NCBI GenBank assembly: GCA_030272585.1
Contig: BSYQ01000006.1
Span: 2,257,001-2,321,000 of the forward strand
From: Bryopsis sp. KO-2023
Taxonomy: Eukaryota; Chlorophyta; Ulvophyceae; Bryopsidales; Bryopsidaceae
DNA: 64,000 bases
Direction of reading: 5' to 3'
How positions within the stretch are numbered: the first letter of the stretch is position 1; every line of letters starts with the position of its first letter. Made by a program: the position numbers and the translations under genes. Positions 47,201 to 57,789 of the stretch are shown piece by piece. Below the pieces are notes generated by a model. The model made no database searches. It saw only the letters and a program-made list of their open reading frames with translations, and was not told the origin of the DNA.

Positions 47201-50200
47201 CGGTGGCATCATTCAAAGTGGTTCAGTTCGTGAAGAATGTTGCACTGGAAGGTGGCGGCGCTGTTGATCTGAGGGGGAGAACTCTAGAGTGTGAATGGTG
47301 TCTATTCCGTTCAAACAGTGCTGGGGTTGTCGAGGATGGCGTGGGCTATGGAGGTTCCATAAGAGCACTACCTGCTTCAAAGGTGGCACTCATGTATTCC
47401 TACCTTATCAATTGCACAGCGACACAGTCTGGTGGAGGGGTGTATCTTGAGGATGCAACCTTTCAAGGTGAAAACGTTACCATTGGAAACAACACTGCCA
47501 TTGAGAACGGAGGGGGGGCTGCGATGCATTTTGCCACCTTTGCCGCCAACACCCTATACATTCCCTGGACATGTAGCTTTTGTGGCTTCCAGGGAAACCA
47601 GGCGAAAAGAGGAGGTAACAAGTGACATGGATCTTAACCATTGGATATGTGGGGTGCGGACAGCTGATGCATGGTTCAAACAAATTAAATGAAATTCTGA
47701 ACAGATCCCTTACCAGCATTTGGTGCATTGAATATTTGAAATCGCTCATGTTCTTGTGTGTGCGCAGGTGGACTCCACATTTCAGAAGAAAAGACACAGC
47801 AGCCAAAGTGTCAAGATTGTGAACTGAAGGAGATTCCAAAAAATTACGTGAAACTTCACAACACAGTGTTTCAAGGGAACGATGCACAGGATTCCGGGTC
47901 CGATATTTTTCTCAGGAATTTCAAAAACATTGTTTGCTGTGATGATCGATGCTGGAGCTTGGCAAGTGCAATGAAGGAGGTAGTGAAGAGTTGTGGACTG
48001 GGCAAACCTTCGCAAAGGGATGCGAAAAGAACAGCTCCCCTGGGATCTTTTTTCGAATTATTGTCGCTATCCCCTGCAGCGGTACCAGATCATGCCAGTG
48101 GACAAGAGCTCCCACCCATCAAGGTCACACCCCTTGATTCCTTTGGGCAGATTGCCGTGGATAACATGAGACTGAGGATTGAAGTTGAAACACCTGGAGG
48201 GGAGCTTTTTGGCAGTCCTGTAACCAACGAGGGCATCTTGATGAGTGGGGTTACCAATGTGACTGGAATCTTTATGAGGGCATTGCCTGGCACATACAAT
48301 CTGTTGTTCAAGTTGACGTCAGGAGATGGGGGGAGGATTGTGACAGAGGCCGAAGATGGGGGGAGGATTGTGACAGAGCCCATGTCGGTGAAGATCCGAG
48401 AGTGTGTCACTGGGGAGGTCAAACGAGAGGAAGGCCTGCGGTGTGACAGGTGTGCTGATGATTTCTTCAGCTTCGATGTGACCGATGAGGTTTGCACACC
48501 ATGTCCGGTGGAAACGGCCAAATGCTCCGGAGGAAGATTAGCCCCCCTGGATGGATTCTGGCACTCTGGGCCTCGGTCATCGCAGCTCCATGCATGCTTG
48601 ACAAAAGAAGCATGCACATACACGAACAGGACAGACATTCTTTTTGCATCCAACTTGAATTCTTCCGGGGAGTATCCACAATGTGCACAGGTAAATGCAA
48701 GTTCAAGAACGCTGCCTTGGGAAATTCTGGTGGTCTCTTGGAAATAAAATCATGGTTCATGATTTTTTGTGGCAGGGTTACAGCGACGTATTGTGTGGGA
48801 GCTGCGATGCATTGCACGGGAAGAGTCGCTTCAAATGCACAGAATGTCAGGGAGAGGGACCTGCTGGGGTGGGAATTTTTGTGGTTATGCTAGCATTGGC
48901 AGTGCTGTCCCTGATCTATGTGAAAAGTGCTGCAAAGTATTCTCAGGGAGTGCTGGGTGATTCATCAAACATCGCAACCACAAGCCATCCATCAGGATCC
49001 CGTGGTGGGTTTGATCTTCCTGCCTTTATTCTCGGGGAAATGCCAGATCAAGATGCAGAGAGACCTCATGAGAATGTCCACCAGGATGCCCACCAGAACG
49101 CCCCACCAAGAAAATCGAGATCGTCCGACATTTTCAAGGTGAGAAGTCATGCCACACATGTTCCAACCAGCAACTCCGGAGACAGAAAAATGAATAATTC
49201 ATGTCCCCCTGTTGTGTTGTCTTTCCAGATCCTTGTGAATTTCTTCCAAGTGACTGGATCCGCTGCAGCTATCAATGTGGGCTGGACTCGAATCATGCTG
49301 ATGCTGTTCGCCTCCTGGGGTGAGTCTCCAGTCAGTATTGTTACTTCAGAATTTTATTTCCACATTAAAAAGCTGACCCGAAACTAGAAAGATCTTATTA
49401 GAAGGTGCTGTTCAGCAAGCAGTAGCGTTCCATGTTTTCATGTGCAGATGCCATTTCAGGAGTGACCGAGAGCACCAGTTTTTTTTCATTGGAGTGTGCA
49501 TTTTCATCGGGGGAAAACAAGCCCCCGAGATCCATCCAGACATCTATTTTCCTTGCATTTGTGCCATTCATGGTCTGGGCTGCGCTTGTCGTGGTCCATT
49601 ATGCCCATGCAGTGAGGAACAAAAAATCATTCCGGGATATCAAGCTTTGGTCTTGTGTTGCACTCTTGGCTGTGCAGCAAGCATCATACATCAGGTGGGA
49701 TCTTTTGGATATTTTACAATAGCTCTTGGGTGTTGAGCTGCGGAACATTTTTTCTGTTGCAATGCATGACTGATGAACAGCATCAGCATTTCCCTGCGCT
49801 TGTAGCAATCAGATATTTGTTACAATAGATGGCTTGGTCCATTGCTCCAATAGACTACGACTGTTGGTGGATTGCAGTTCATGACCATAGGGGGGGGCCG
49901 GGGGGGGCCTGACCCCCCCAAAATTTTTCTGCCTTCCCCCAAAAAAAATCAGCGAGCACAAAAAAAAATCCCCTAGAAATCTATAACACTATGCCTCAAT
50001 TGAGTTGCCCCCCCCCCCAAAAAAAAAAAAGAAAGTGGGCCCTCCCTTTCCTGAAATCCTGGTTGCGCCTATGTTCATCATGACTCTTTGTTTTCCCTTG
50101 TAGCGTGACGAGGACGCTCGTTCGGATTTTCTACTGTGTGCATGTCAACCCTATGGAAGGTTCGTTCTGGGTCCAAGACACCAACGTAGGATGCTACAGA

Positions 50201-50896
50201 GGATCCCATGCTTTTCTTGTCGGCTTCGTTGGGGCACCGGGTTTGCTGTTGGTGTCGATAGGCTTCCCTGGATGGCTCTTGTTCAAGCTCACACGGAGCA
50301 GAGAGGTGCTGGAACAGGATGAGATGACCAGGCAATATGGATTCTTGTATAAAGCATACAACAAAAATGTGGCGGCTTGGGAAGTCGTGATCTTGCTCAG
50401 GAAAGCCTTGCTTGCTGCAATTGTGGTGTTTGGGCGGACTTTGGGGGGAGGAGTGCAAACCAATCTTGCGCTTGTGATCATGGTGGGTTCCATTCTTATC
50501 CAAACATATTTCCAGCCGTTTGTGGAATCAAAGCTTAATATTCTGGAGGTGGGATCTTTGGCAATTTCCACCTTGGCATTCATCATTGGGAATTTGGTGA
50601 ATCAGCCAGAAGTGAGCGAAGGAGGGAGAGTGGCCATGTCGGTCATTTTCATTGGCACAGCTTGCATTTATATCGTGTACATGCTGAAGCTGATTTGTGA
50701 TGTGGCTTTTGTGGAGCTGCGTGAATGGATGGAAAATACGAATTCGGGGGGTTCATTGCCAACGAGCAATTTTGCACTTTTGATGATGGCAGTGAAGACC
50801 AGAGTAGAAAAGACGAAAACCAGATTGAATAAAAAGAAGGAAGCGTTTGTGAAGAGCTTTTCTTCATGTTTGTCTTGCGAGATGGCTTACCGTTAG
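38248..50896 (+). CDS. Large Pmp-like beta-helix surface protein with multi-pass C-terminus (copy B)
   Basis: The signal peptide MIFAVLFFASLFGSYHA is followed by 20 predicted exons: 38,620-38,869; 39,204-39,597; 39,815-40,087; 40,321-40,608; 40,913-41,053; 41,391-41,657; 41,789-41,929; 42,783-43,049; 43,230-43,370; 44,563-44,826; 44,960-45,070; 45,595-45,765; 45,970-46,134; 46,213-46,371; 46,774-47,614; 47,768-48,690; 48,776-49,138; 49,229-49,319; 49,448-49,694; 50,104-50,896. They stay in frame throughout (2,095 codons plus exon 1, whose donor I could not place). Exons 2-16 carry many GGA[I/L/V]...FxxN repeats of the chlamydial Pmp type, predicting a right-handed beta helix with many N-glycosylation sequons. 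Exon 17 has a Cys-rich module (CDRCADDFFSF...CTPCPVETAKCSGG) and exon 18 the CGSCDALHGKSRFKCTEC motif plus the first membrane helix. Exons 20-21 add about seven more helices and a basic tail. The likely role is a surface adhesin or receptor-like protein; this is inference. Confidence 0.8.
43928..44349. mobile_element. Pogo-like non-autonomous element, 422 bp, in an intron of Pmp-like gene B
   Basis: Terminal inverted repeats CAGTAGAATTCGGTTA and its mirror at the right end, flanked by TA at 43,926-43,927 and 44,350-44,351. A plus-strand frame (44,037-44,228) with NKGLALQLLSKERDD matches a minus-strand frame in the MITE at 12,067, so both derive from one larger element that probably encoded this segment. 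It sits in the intron between the 43,230 and 44,563 exons and does not break the coding sequence. Confidence 0.8.
49886..50073. mobile_element. G/C-run MITE-like insertion (hAT-type) in the last intron of Pmp-like gene B
   Basis: Copy A lacks these 188 bp. The ends mirror each other (cataggggg and gcgcctatg), and the flanks ttcatgac (49,878-49,885) and ttcatcatgac (50,074-50,084) look like an 8-bp target duplication with a 3-base change. The interior is dominated by ggggggggcc, cccccccaaaattttt and poly-A. The 8-bp duplication suggests hAT, but the inverted repeats are short. Confidence 0.55.
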
Positions 50897-51603
50897 TTTT
50901 AGTCTAGCATTTTTTTTTCTTGAAAATCGAAAAAAATATTTTGGGTGATTGATCATTGAGTTTTGTTGGGTATGTTCAAGGGATCATGGGTGGACTGTGC
51001 GTCCATCCACATTTTTGCTACAAATTTGAAATATCATATCGTTTGTTTCAGTTTTGCACTTTTTTTTCCGAAAGTCCAAAAGCTTTCTTGGTGGCTATGC
51101 TGTCCATCCACATTGACCATTGGGTGTTGCAACTTTGATTATGATACCTGCGGTTTTAGTTTGCCTTTTTCTTGAAAATCGAGAAGTATTCTGGCGATTA
51201 ATCTTTGAACTGTGTTGGGTTGGTTTTTTTGGGATCGTGGGTGTGTTTTCCATCCACATTCGTGCTACAGGGCACGAATTACCTTTTGTATTTTTAAACA
51301 TATTTAATTTACCCATTGTTGCAGTTCTTTTTTTCACATCGTCTTGTAAACCAACACAACACAACACAACATTCGCTAAAGCGGGAGTTTTCACGGGCGC
51401 ACAGACGTCAGCTCTTATGTACCACACAATGAATTTCTCAAGGAGGCTGCACGTCAATGAGTGAAGATGGTGTAAGAAAAAACAGAAAGTCTACAAGACC
51501 ATTATTTCTCACAACTTCTCCCTCCTCACATCCCTCCTCAGTTTCTGCCAGATAGAACCCATCTAACCCCTTCTATCAAAGGTGGCATGAAGTAGCGGCG
51601 GTG
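50897..51603. other. 3' flank of Pmp-like gene B, no gene seen
   Basis: Counterpart of 23,937-24,650, with the same degenerate internal repeats around gtccatccacatt. No gene recognised. Confidence 0.4.
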
Positions 51604-51835
51604 TGGTCACGTGTGCAACCCATTTTTATTGATGTTTTTCAATTTTTGAGACAAAACCAACGTTGATTGCAATCGATTCCAATTCGTAACCCCACCATTA
51701 TCTCTTTTAACGTATCTGGACGACGACAGACAGAAGCTCGGGAGAACGCAAAGTTTGTAATCATTGATTGATTGATTGATTAATTTCTGTCACCTAGAGG
51801 CGAAATTTTACTGAAATTTTACTGGAGGCCAGGTA

Positions 51836-51970
51836 ATGATCTTTGCAGTATTCTTCTTAAGCACATGGGCCACACATCTGGAACCATTTCCTCCAGAAAA
51901 CAAAAGAAAAGACGTCGCATTTTACTCTGCTTCAGTCCCACTGGTGGTACCTTCTGAAGGGTTGTCATGA
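51836..51970 (+). CDS. Possible 44-residue secreted peptide behind a copied Pmp promoter/signal peptide (copy B)
   Basis: Counterpart of 24,883-25,017, with G-box at 51,604-51,613 and the same MIFAVFFLSTWA signal-like start. The only differences are a silent change in the VVP segment and Ser to Leu near the end. Still open to the same TGA. Confidence 0.35.
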   Translation: MIFAVFFLSTWATHLEPFPPENKRKDVAFYSASVPLVVPSEGLS

Positions 51971-52025
51971 CATCCATCGCTGTTCGGTGTTGGGAATACA
52001 TTCCACTGCATGTAAACGCGGTGTT

Positions 52026-52515
52026 TCGACTGCACCGCTCCTTGTACAGGAAAGTGTGAGGTTCAGGCATTGGTCAATAGACATCAACAGACTTGTCTTG
52101 AGACTGACAAGGCGGCACTTTCGTTGGATCCTTGCCATTCAGTTACAAACACTGAAAAAGATGCCTTGCAAAAGTTGAAGTTGTCTTCATCACACACACT
52201 CCGACCCACCGATAGAAATGCACTGCAGCCAAGGGTGCAGTTAACCACTAATTCAGGCACCCCACAGCACCCCAAAACACACCAACACACCACCATGTGA
52301 ATGGGGAAAAAAACCCATAGCCCTGACTCTAGTGGTGGGAGCGTCCCCCCACCCTTCGAGTACTCTGCACCTCTCGGCTCTTCCGTCCACGCCTTGACGC
52401 TTCTGTTAACGCCTTCAGACGTCATGGTTTAGAGGTGGGCTCGAACCCCCGCCGCCTGGCAAACAATGGCGAACGTTAGACCACTGTACCAAGCGACGGA
52501 TGGGCCCGAGCAATG
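52026..52515 (-). repeat. tRNA-derived SINE-like repeat, copy B2 (inverted)
   Basis: Almost identical to 25,073-25,562, with the A and B boxes intact on the minus strand. It was duplicated with the unit and is not an independent insertion. Confidence 0.65.
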
Positions 52516-52619
52516 ACATGCAGCGACTTGACATTCAAGTACCCCCTTGATTTGATGACTCACCAGCGCCAGAAACTCGACCGCGAGTGCACATTCCAAA
52601 AGAACCTCGACCCCGTTCG

Positions 52620-53154
52620 ATGGGGAGAAAGTCGGACAACCTGAAAAGTGCGTGGGCAGGGCTGGAGGAGTTGGGCTGCAACCCAAAATTTGAACTCGGT
52701 GCGCGCATCTCCAGCGTGAAAGCGTTGTTCCGTGAGCTGAAGGGCAATCGAGCCGTGTGTCTGTCGACCTGCTTCAACTGCCCAGGGCTTCGTCGAGTCG
52801 GTTGTATGAGCGATCGCTCTTTCAAGGGGTTGGCTTTCTTTTTCTTTTATATTTTGAGGAAAAACAATTGGTTTTCTGGGGTGATGGCCTTCTCTTTCTC
52901 GATGTTTTGGCACACACACACTGACACTCGTGCCAAGCAGGGCTCTTTTGGATCTGATTCTTCATTTTCTTTGTTTGGATTTTTCAGACAACCGCCCACC
53001 ATGCATACATAGTCTCCACCCAAATCGAAAGGAGGATGGAGTGGGCTTGGTTGTTGGCATTGTTTCCACAGCCGTCGAAAGAATCAGCAAATGCAACGTC
53101 TCCAAGGTGGTGTGTCCAGCAAAGTTGGCCAGGAATTTTGATGTCAACAGCTGA
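52620..53154 (+). CDS. Possible small two-exon gene of unknown function (copy B)
   Basis: Counterpart of 25,667-26,201 with a handful of substitutions. Its proposed TGA stop (53,152-53,154) lies inside the TGATA target duplication of the retrotransposon, so the insertion left the reading frame intact but replaced its 3' untranslated region with an LTR. The splice register is unresolved, as in copy A. Confidence 0.25.
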
Positions 53155-53156
53155 TA
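53152..53156. repeat. Target site duplication TGATA (left)
   Basis: TGATA directly precedes the LTR and recurs directly after the other LTR (60,936-60,940). The empty site acagctgatagcagcag is intact at about 26,194-26,210 in unit A. Confidence 0.95.
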
Positions 53157-53663
53157 TGTTATCGCTCGGGATGGACTGACGTCCGTGAGCGACGTCTCCG
53201 AACGCAGGGAAAGAGTGAGGCGGCGGCGGTTGAGAGAGTCACACTCAGGGTCACACAAATCACGGGGTCCACAGGTTCACTGAAAAGCAAGGTTACATCA
53301 AGCGTCCCATCCTTATAACTCCCAGTTCGATTTTTCCGAGGGTGACTAACCACCCGTAACACTCCCACTACCCTGACTCACAGCCGCCAGTTCTACTCCT
53401 GACTCACTCACATACTCACACACAGGCCCAGACCAAAGCACGTTCCCACTCAGACTCGAACCCAGATCCTCAGTCTCGCAAGTCCTAATCTGGTTGAGCG
53501 AACCACTGTCTTGACTCTGTGCTCTTGCGGTGGTTTCCTCGCTGTAATTCAGTAGTACCTCCTTGGTACTGTCATTCACCGGGGATGCATCTGACGCTTC
53601 TCAGGCGTCAGATGCATGACGCTTTTGACGTCTGACGTCCCTGGACGTCAGCAGCTGGTATCA
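53157..53663 (-). repeat. 3' LTR, 507 bp
   Basis: Runs from tgttatcgctcggg to agctggtatca (TG...CA ends on both strands). It lacks the 5 bp (gagga) present in the other LTR near 60,835. A 13-bp perfect hairpin stem (ATGCATCTGACGC at 53,585-53,597 with its complement at 53,605-53,617) lies in it. Confidence 0.95.
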
Positions 53664-53690
53664 ATTGCCTCCCCCCTGGGGGCAGTTGGT
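53664..53690 (-). promoter_or_regulatory. Polypurine tract (plus-strand primer) of the chromovirus
   Basis: Directly inside the 3' LTR the minus strand reads ctgcccccaggggggaggcaat, a purine-rich run in the position where plus-strand DNA synthesis is primed. Confidence 0.7.
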
Positions 53691-53919
53691 GCCCTCACCA
53701 AGTATCCATCAAATGCATCCTTCTGATTCTGTAAAAGTAACTCTGAACTAGGGTGATGCAAATCCCAAACTCCCTGCACTTCTGAAAGGATAATTAGATC
53801 CCCATAAAATCCTTAACCCACAGAAGTTCAGAAAACACTTCACTGCCCTTATGCAACCCATCCCCTAGTCACTGGGATTCCTGATCCTTCAGCCACAGAA
53901 TCAAAAGTGCATCTAACTT

Positions 53920-56900
53920 CTACCTGATCCCAGCTCTCCTCTTATAATCAGCCAGGATCTCTGATGCATTCAATAAATTGTCTTGGGGTTCCCATGTTGC
54001 TTCACTAAGTGGATACCCCTTCCAGACTACTAAAAATCTCCTTTTCCTTCCTGAAAACTTATGTCTTACTACAGCCTCAACTTCAAATTCCTCTTCTCCC
54101 TCAGAATCTAATTCTGCTGGAGGTGCCATTACCTCCCTGGGAAACTTAGAGCTTTCCTGAAGTTTTCTTAATTTTGATACATGAAATACAGGATGAATTT
54201 TCCATCCATCTGGTAACACCAATCTATATGCCACAGATCCCACTGCAGCAGCAATAACAAAAGGCCCTATATACCTTCTTCTAATTTTGACTGGAATATG
54301 TTTCAAGACTGCTAAATTCAATGTCTTTGTGGAGAGCAACACCTTTTCTCCCACTTGAAACTGTATATCCCTCCTTTTCTTATTAGCCTGCTGCCTCATC
54401 TTCTCTTGGGCTGTTTTATATTTGTCTTTGGCATCATTGATGACTTCCTGCATATGAGATATCATCTCTTGAACTGATTCTGCTTCAGCTTGAGCTTTTC
54501 CAGCTAATAAATCCCCTGGCAGTTGGGGATGCACTCCATACATTAAGTAGAATGGACTGTACCCTGTAGCAGTGTGTACAGCATTGTTGGCTGCAAATTC
54601 AGCCATCCCCAGACCCTGCAACCATGTCTCTGGATGTTCTTCCACATAGGGTCTTAGGAAATTCTCTAGTGTTCTAATGCTGACTTCACTTTGTCCATCT
54701 GTTTGAGGATGGAAGGCTGTGGACATTCTCACTTTAGTGCCCACACATCTCATTAATTCCTGCCAAAATTTACTAGCAAATCTAGTATCCCTATCACTGA
54801 TTATCACACTAGGAATCCCATGATTCCTGAAGATGTGATCAAAGAATATCCTTGCATACCCAGGTGCATCTATTGTTTTACTGCAGGGTATGAATTTCAC
54901 CATTTTTGTTAATCTATCAACAAATACTGCAATGGAATCAAATCCATCAACAGGGGGTAAATCAGTCACTAAATCAGTAGTGATCTGATCCCATTTCTTT
55001 TCAGCTACTGGAATAGGTTGCAGCAATCCCTTCTGAGCTCTCAACTCAGGCTTCATTTGCTGACAAACTTCACATGTCCTGACATATTCCTGGACATCCT
55101 TTTTCATGTCATTCCAGTAGTATTTCCTGGACATCAGTTCCAGAGTTCTCTCTATCCCCAGATGTCCTGAAATCTGATTATCATGTCCTTCAGTAAGGAC
55201 TTTCATTCTCAGTTCCTGAGGAACCCATAACTTCATGAGTCCATCCTGAGTTTGATAAATCAATAACCCTGATTCATTGATTCCATATCCTGGAATTCTT
55301 TCCCCATCCAGTATTTGATTGTAGATGTCTTTGATTTCCACATCTGCCAGTGTTGCTTGTTCCCAGAGTGTAATCTCCTCTGTGCTAGGTTGTAAGGAAC
55401 TCAATACTTTAAGTTCCTGCTCTGCTGGAAGACTTCTTGATAGTGCATCAGCAACCAGATTCAGTTTCCCCTGGATGTACTGAATCTTTGGTTTGATGCT
55501 GAGGAAATGTCCTGCTCTCAGCCACCTGGCCTGAGGCCTTGACATCATCTTTTGATCCATAAAGTTTGTTAGTGGCTGGTGGTCTGTAAAGACTGTAACC
55601 TCTCCTGGGCATCCTTCTAAATAATGCCTCCATTGCATTAGACAGTAGGCTATTCCCAGGAGTTCCCTTTCATACACTGAATAATTTTGTTCTGATTTTG
55701 ATAATCTTCTACTGCAAAAGGCTATGGGTTGTAATCCAGAGCCATGATCCTGACAAAGGACTCCTCCAGTTGCTTCCCCAGATGCATCACTAATCACAGT
55801 ATAATCCTTTACTGGATTAGGATGGATTAGCACTGGTTTCCTCATCAATGCAGTTTTCAGTGTTTGGAAAGCCTGTTCCTGAGCAGATCCCCACTCCCAC
55901 ATGACATCCTTCTTAGTTAAGTCATGTAGAGGGCCTGCTATCTTTGCAAAGTCTGGGATGAATCTCCTATAGAAGGAAACCATCCCCAGAAAACTCCTGA
56001 CATCTGTAACTGTCTTTAAGGGCTTCCAATTCCTGATTGCCTTAACTTTCACATCCATTGCTGAGATCCCATTCTCACTTAACCAAAATCCACAGAAATC
56101 TGTTTCCTTCACACAGATTTCACTCTTGGTAGCTTTTGCAAATAGACTATACTTCTGTAGCCTGGCTAACACTGCTGCCAGATGCTCTACATGCTCAGAG
56201 ATGCTTCTGGAATAGATCAGAAGATCATCAATGAAGATCAGCACAAATAAATCCAACATATCCTTGAAGATGTCATTAACCATGTTCATATATTGTGCTG
56301 GAGCATTAGTAAGTCCAAAGGAGAGGACTTTAAACTGGTAGTGTCCAAATCTGCTTCTGAAGGCAGTCTTAGGTCTGTCCTCTTCCCTTAGAGGCATCTG
56401 CCAGTAGCCTGATCTTAAGTCAATCTTAGTGAAGTATTTTGCCCCATGTACCCTGTCTATCATCTCCTCTGGTAAGGGCAGAGGGTATCTATTTTTGATG
56501 GTTTTCTTATTGAGCCATCTGTAATCCAGGCACATCCTGAGCCCTCCATCTTTCTTAGGGACAAACAGGATAGGTGCCCCAAATGGTGATTGTGATGGTT
56601 CTATGAAATCCATCTCCAACAGGTAATCTAACTGTCTTTTAACCTCATCTAACTCAAGAGGAGACAGTTTGTATAGGGGTCTATACATGGGTTCTGTACC
56701 CTCCTCCAGATCAATCCTGAATTCATGACCCAGTCTGAGAGGAGGAACTCCTTTAGGCAAATCTTTTGCAAATACAGTCCTGTACTGTGTCAGTACTTTC
56801 TTAATCCTGGGATCCATATCCTCCTGCAGGATTTTCTGTAGATCATCCCCTTCTCTTTGTTCTGGGATTGTTTCTACTCCAGTCTTTGATTCATCCTCTG

Positions 56901-57789
56901 GTCTGATCACCACCATGATGATGTGTTTGATTTCCCCTTTTTCTATCTGTCTCTTGATTCTGCCACTAGAACAAAAGGACAGTTCTGTAGCTCCAGTGGG
57001 CTTGAGATGATATTCAGGCATTACTGAGAGTGGTAATTTTACACTCTTTCTGCCCTTGTTTACTGTGATTATTCCTGACTTAAAATCCACTTTGGGATTG
57101 TAGTGTATGAGCCAGGGCAATCCCAGCAGAATTGGGTGATTACTGTCTGGAAAGACATCAGCATCAAATGAGAGCTGAATCTTTCCACAGACAAATGGGA
57201 TGCCAAAACATCTCCCCACTGATTTCCTTTCTGTACCATCTAGAAACTTAACAGGAGTTTCTTGTGGTTTGTATTGCAGTCCCAGTTCCTTGACTGCATC
57301 CATGCTAATATAGTTAGCAGTGGATCCTGTATCAATGTATGCTGTAGCTTTCTTTGCACCAATAAATCCTGCCAGTTCATATCCTCTATATGCTGCTGTA
57401 GCCTGAGCTACTGCAGTCTGAACTGGTTCCTTTCCCTCAACATTGCCTTCCACTCTAGTGGGTAAACTCACAGTGGCCTCTGTTTGTTTATCCACTCTCC
57501 TTTGAGACTGCTTTTTCTTTTGAATTAACACTCCTGGAGTGACCCCATCCAGTGTGTGTGCTTCCTGTTCTGTTGCAATAGGGGCTGCAACCACAGGTGT
57601 CTCTTGAACACCATCATATAGTGAGGCTGGTGTTTGTGTAGTGGGTTCTTTAATTTTCATAACATCTGGAGGCTGAGCTGACCCAACACTAGCCTCCTCT
57701 TTTAGTTTCCCTTCTTCAGGGATCTTTGAGCTTGGGACAGTTTGGGACACTGTCTTACCCCATGCTCTGTGCTTCCACACAGAAAACAC
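53920..57789 (-). CDS. pol: Chromovirus Pol: protease, reverse transcriptase, RNase H, integrase, chromodomain
   Basis: An intact frame of 1,289 residues in the -1 register relative to gag; it is probably reached by frameshifting, not from its own ATG. Domains in order: aspartic protease with DTGS (D153); reverse transcriptase from about 370 to 550 with the FIDD catalytic pair at 521-522; RNase H from about 660 with D668; integrase zinc finger (H869, H876, C906, C909) and catalytic triad D939, D999, E1035 (spacing DX35E); a GPF motif near 1,175; and a chromodomain from about 1,236 to 1,285 (FLVVWKGYPLSEATWEP). All key residues I can check are present. The product would copy element RNA into DNA and integrate it; the chromodomain probably guides target choice. 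Confidence 0.95.
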   Translation of the reverse strand: MFSVWKHRAWGKTVSQTVPSSKIPEEGKLKEEASVGSAQPPDVMKIKEPTTQTPASLYDGVQETPVVAAPIATEQEAHTLDGVTPGVLIQKKKQSQRRVDKQTEATVSLPTRVEGNVEGKEPVQTAVAQATAAYRGYELAGFIGAKKATAYIDTGSTANYISMDAVKELGLQYKPQETPVKFLDGTERKSVGRCFGIPFVCGKIQLSFDADVFPDSNHPILLGLPWLIHYNPKVDFKSGIITVNKGRKSVKLPLSVMPEYHLKPTGATELSFCSSGRIKRQIEKGEIKHIIMVVIRPEDESKTGVETIPEQREGDDLQKILQEDMDPRIKKVLTQYRTVFAKDLPKGVPPLRLGHEFRIDLEEGTEPMYRPLYKLSPLELDEVKRQLDYLLEMDFIEPSQSPFGAPILFVPKKDGGLRMCLDYRWLNKKTIKNRYPLPLPEEMIDRVHGAKYFTKIDLRSGYWQMPLREEDRPKTAFRSRFGHYQFKVLSFGLTNAPAQYMNMVNDIFKDMLDLFVLIFIDDLLIYSRSISEHVEHLAAVLARLQKYSLFAKATKSEICVKETDFCGFWLSENGISAMDVKVKAIRNWKPLKTVTDVRSFLGMVSFYRRFIPDFAKIAGPLHDLTKKDVMWEWGSAQEQAFQTLKTALMRKPVLIHPNPVKDYTVISDASGEATGGVLCQDHGSGLQPIAFCSRRLSKSEQNYSVYERELLGIAYCLMQWRHYLEGCPGEVTVFTDHQPLTNFMDQKMMSRPQARWLRAGHFLSIKPKIQYIQGKLNLVADALSRSLPAEQELKVLSSLQPSTEEITLWEQATLADVEIKDIYNQILDGERIPGYGINESGLLIYQTQDGLMKLWVPQELRMKVLTEGHDNQISGHLGIERTLELMSRKYYWNDMKKDVQEYVRTCEVCQQMKPELRAQKGLLQPIPVAEKKWDQITTDLVTDLPPVDGFDSIAVFVDRLTKMVKFIPCSKTIDAPGYARIFFDHIFRNHGIPSVIISDRDTRFASKFWQELMRCVGTKVRMSTAFHPQTDGQSEVSIRTLENFLRPYVEEHPETWLQGLGMAEFAANNAVHTATGYSPFYLMYGVHPQLPGDLLAGKAQAEAESVQEMISHMQEVINDAKDKYKTAQEKMRQQANKKRRDIQFQVGEKVLLSTKTLNLAVLKHIPVKIRRRYIGPFVIAAAVGSVAYRLVLPDGWKIHPVFHVSKLRKLQESSKFPREVMAPPAELDSEGEEEFEVEAVVRHKFSGRKRRFLVVWKGYPLSEATWEPQDNLLNASEILADYKRRAGIR

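Noticed and set aside
53978..54160. Plus-strand frames inside the retrotransposon
   Set aside because: They are antisense to the intact pol and gag frames.
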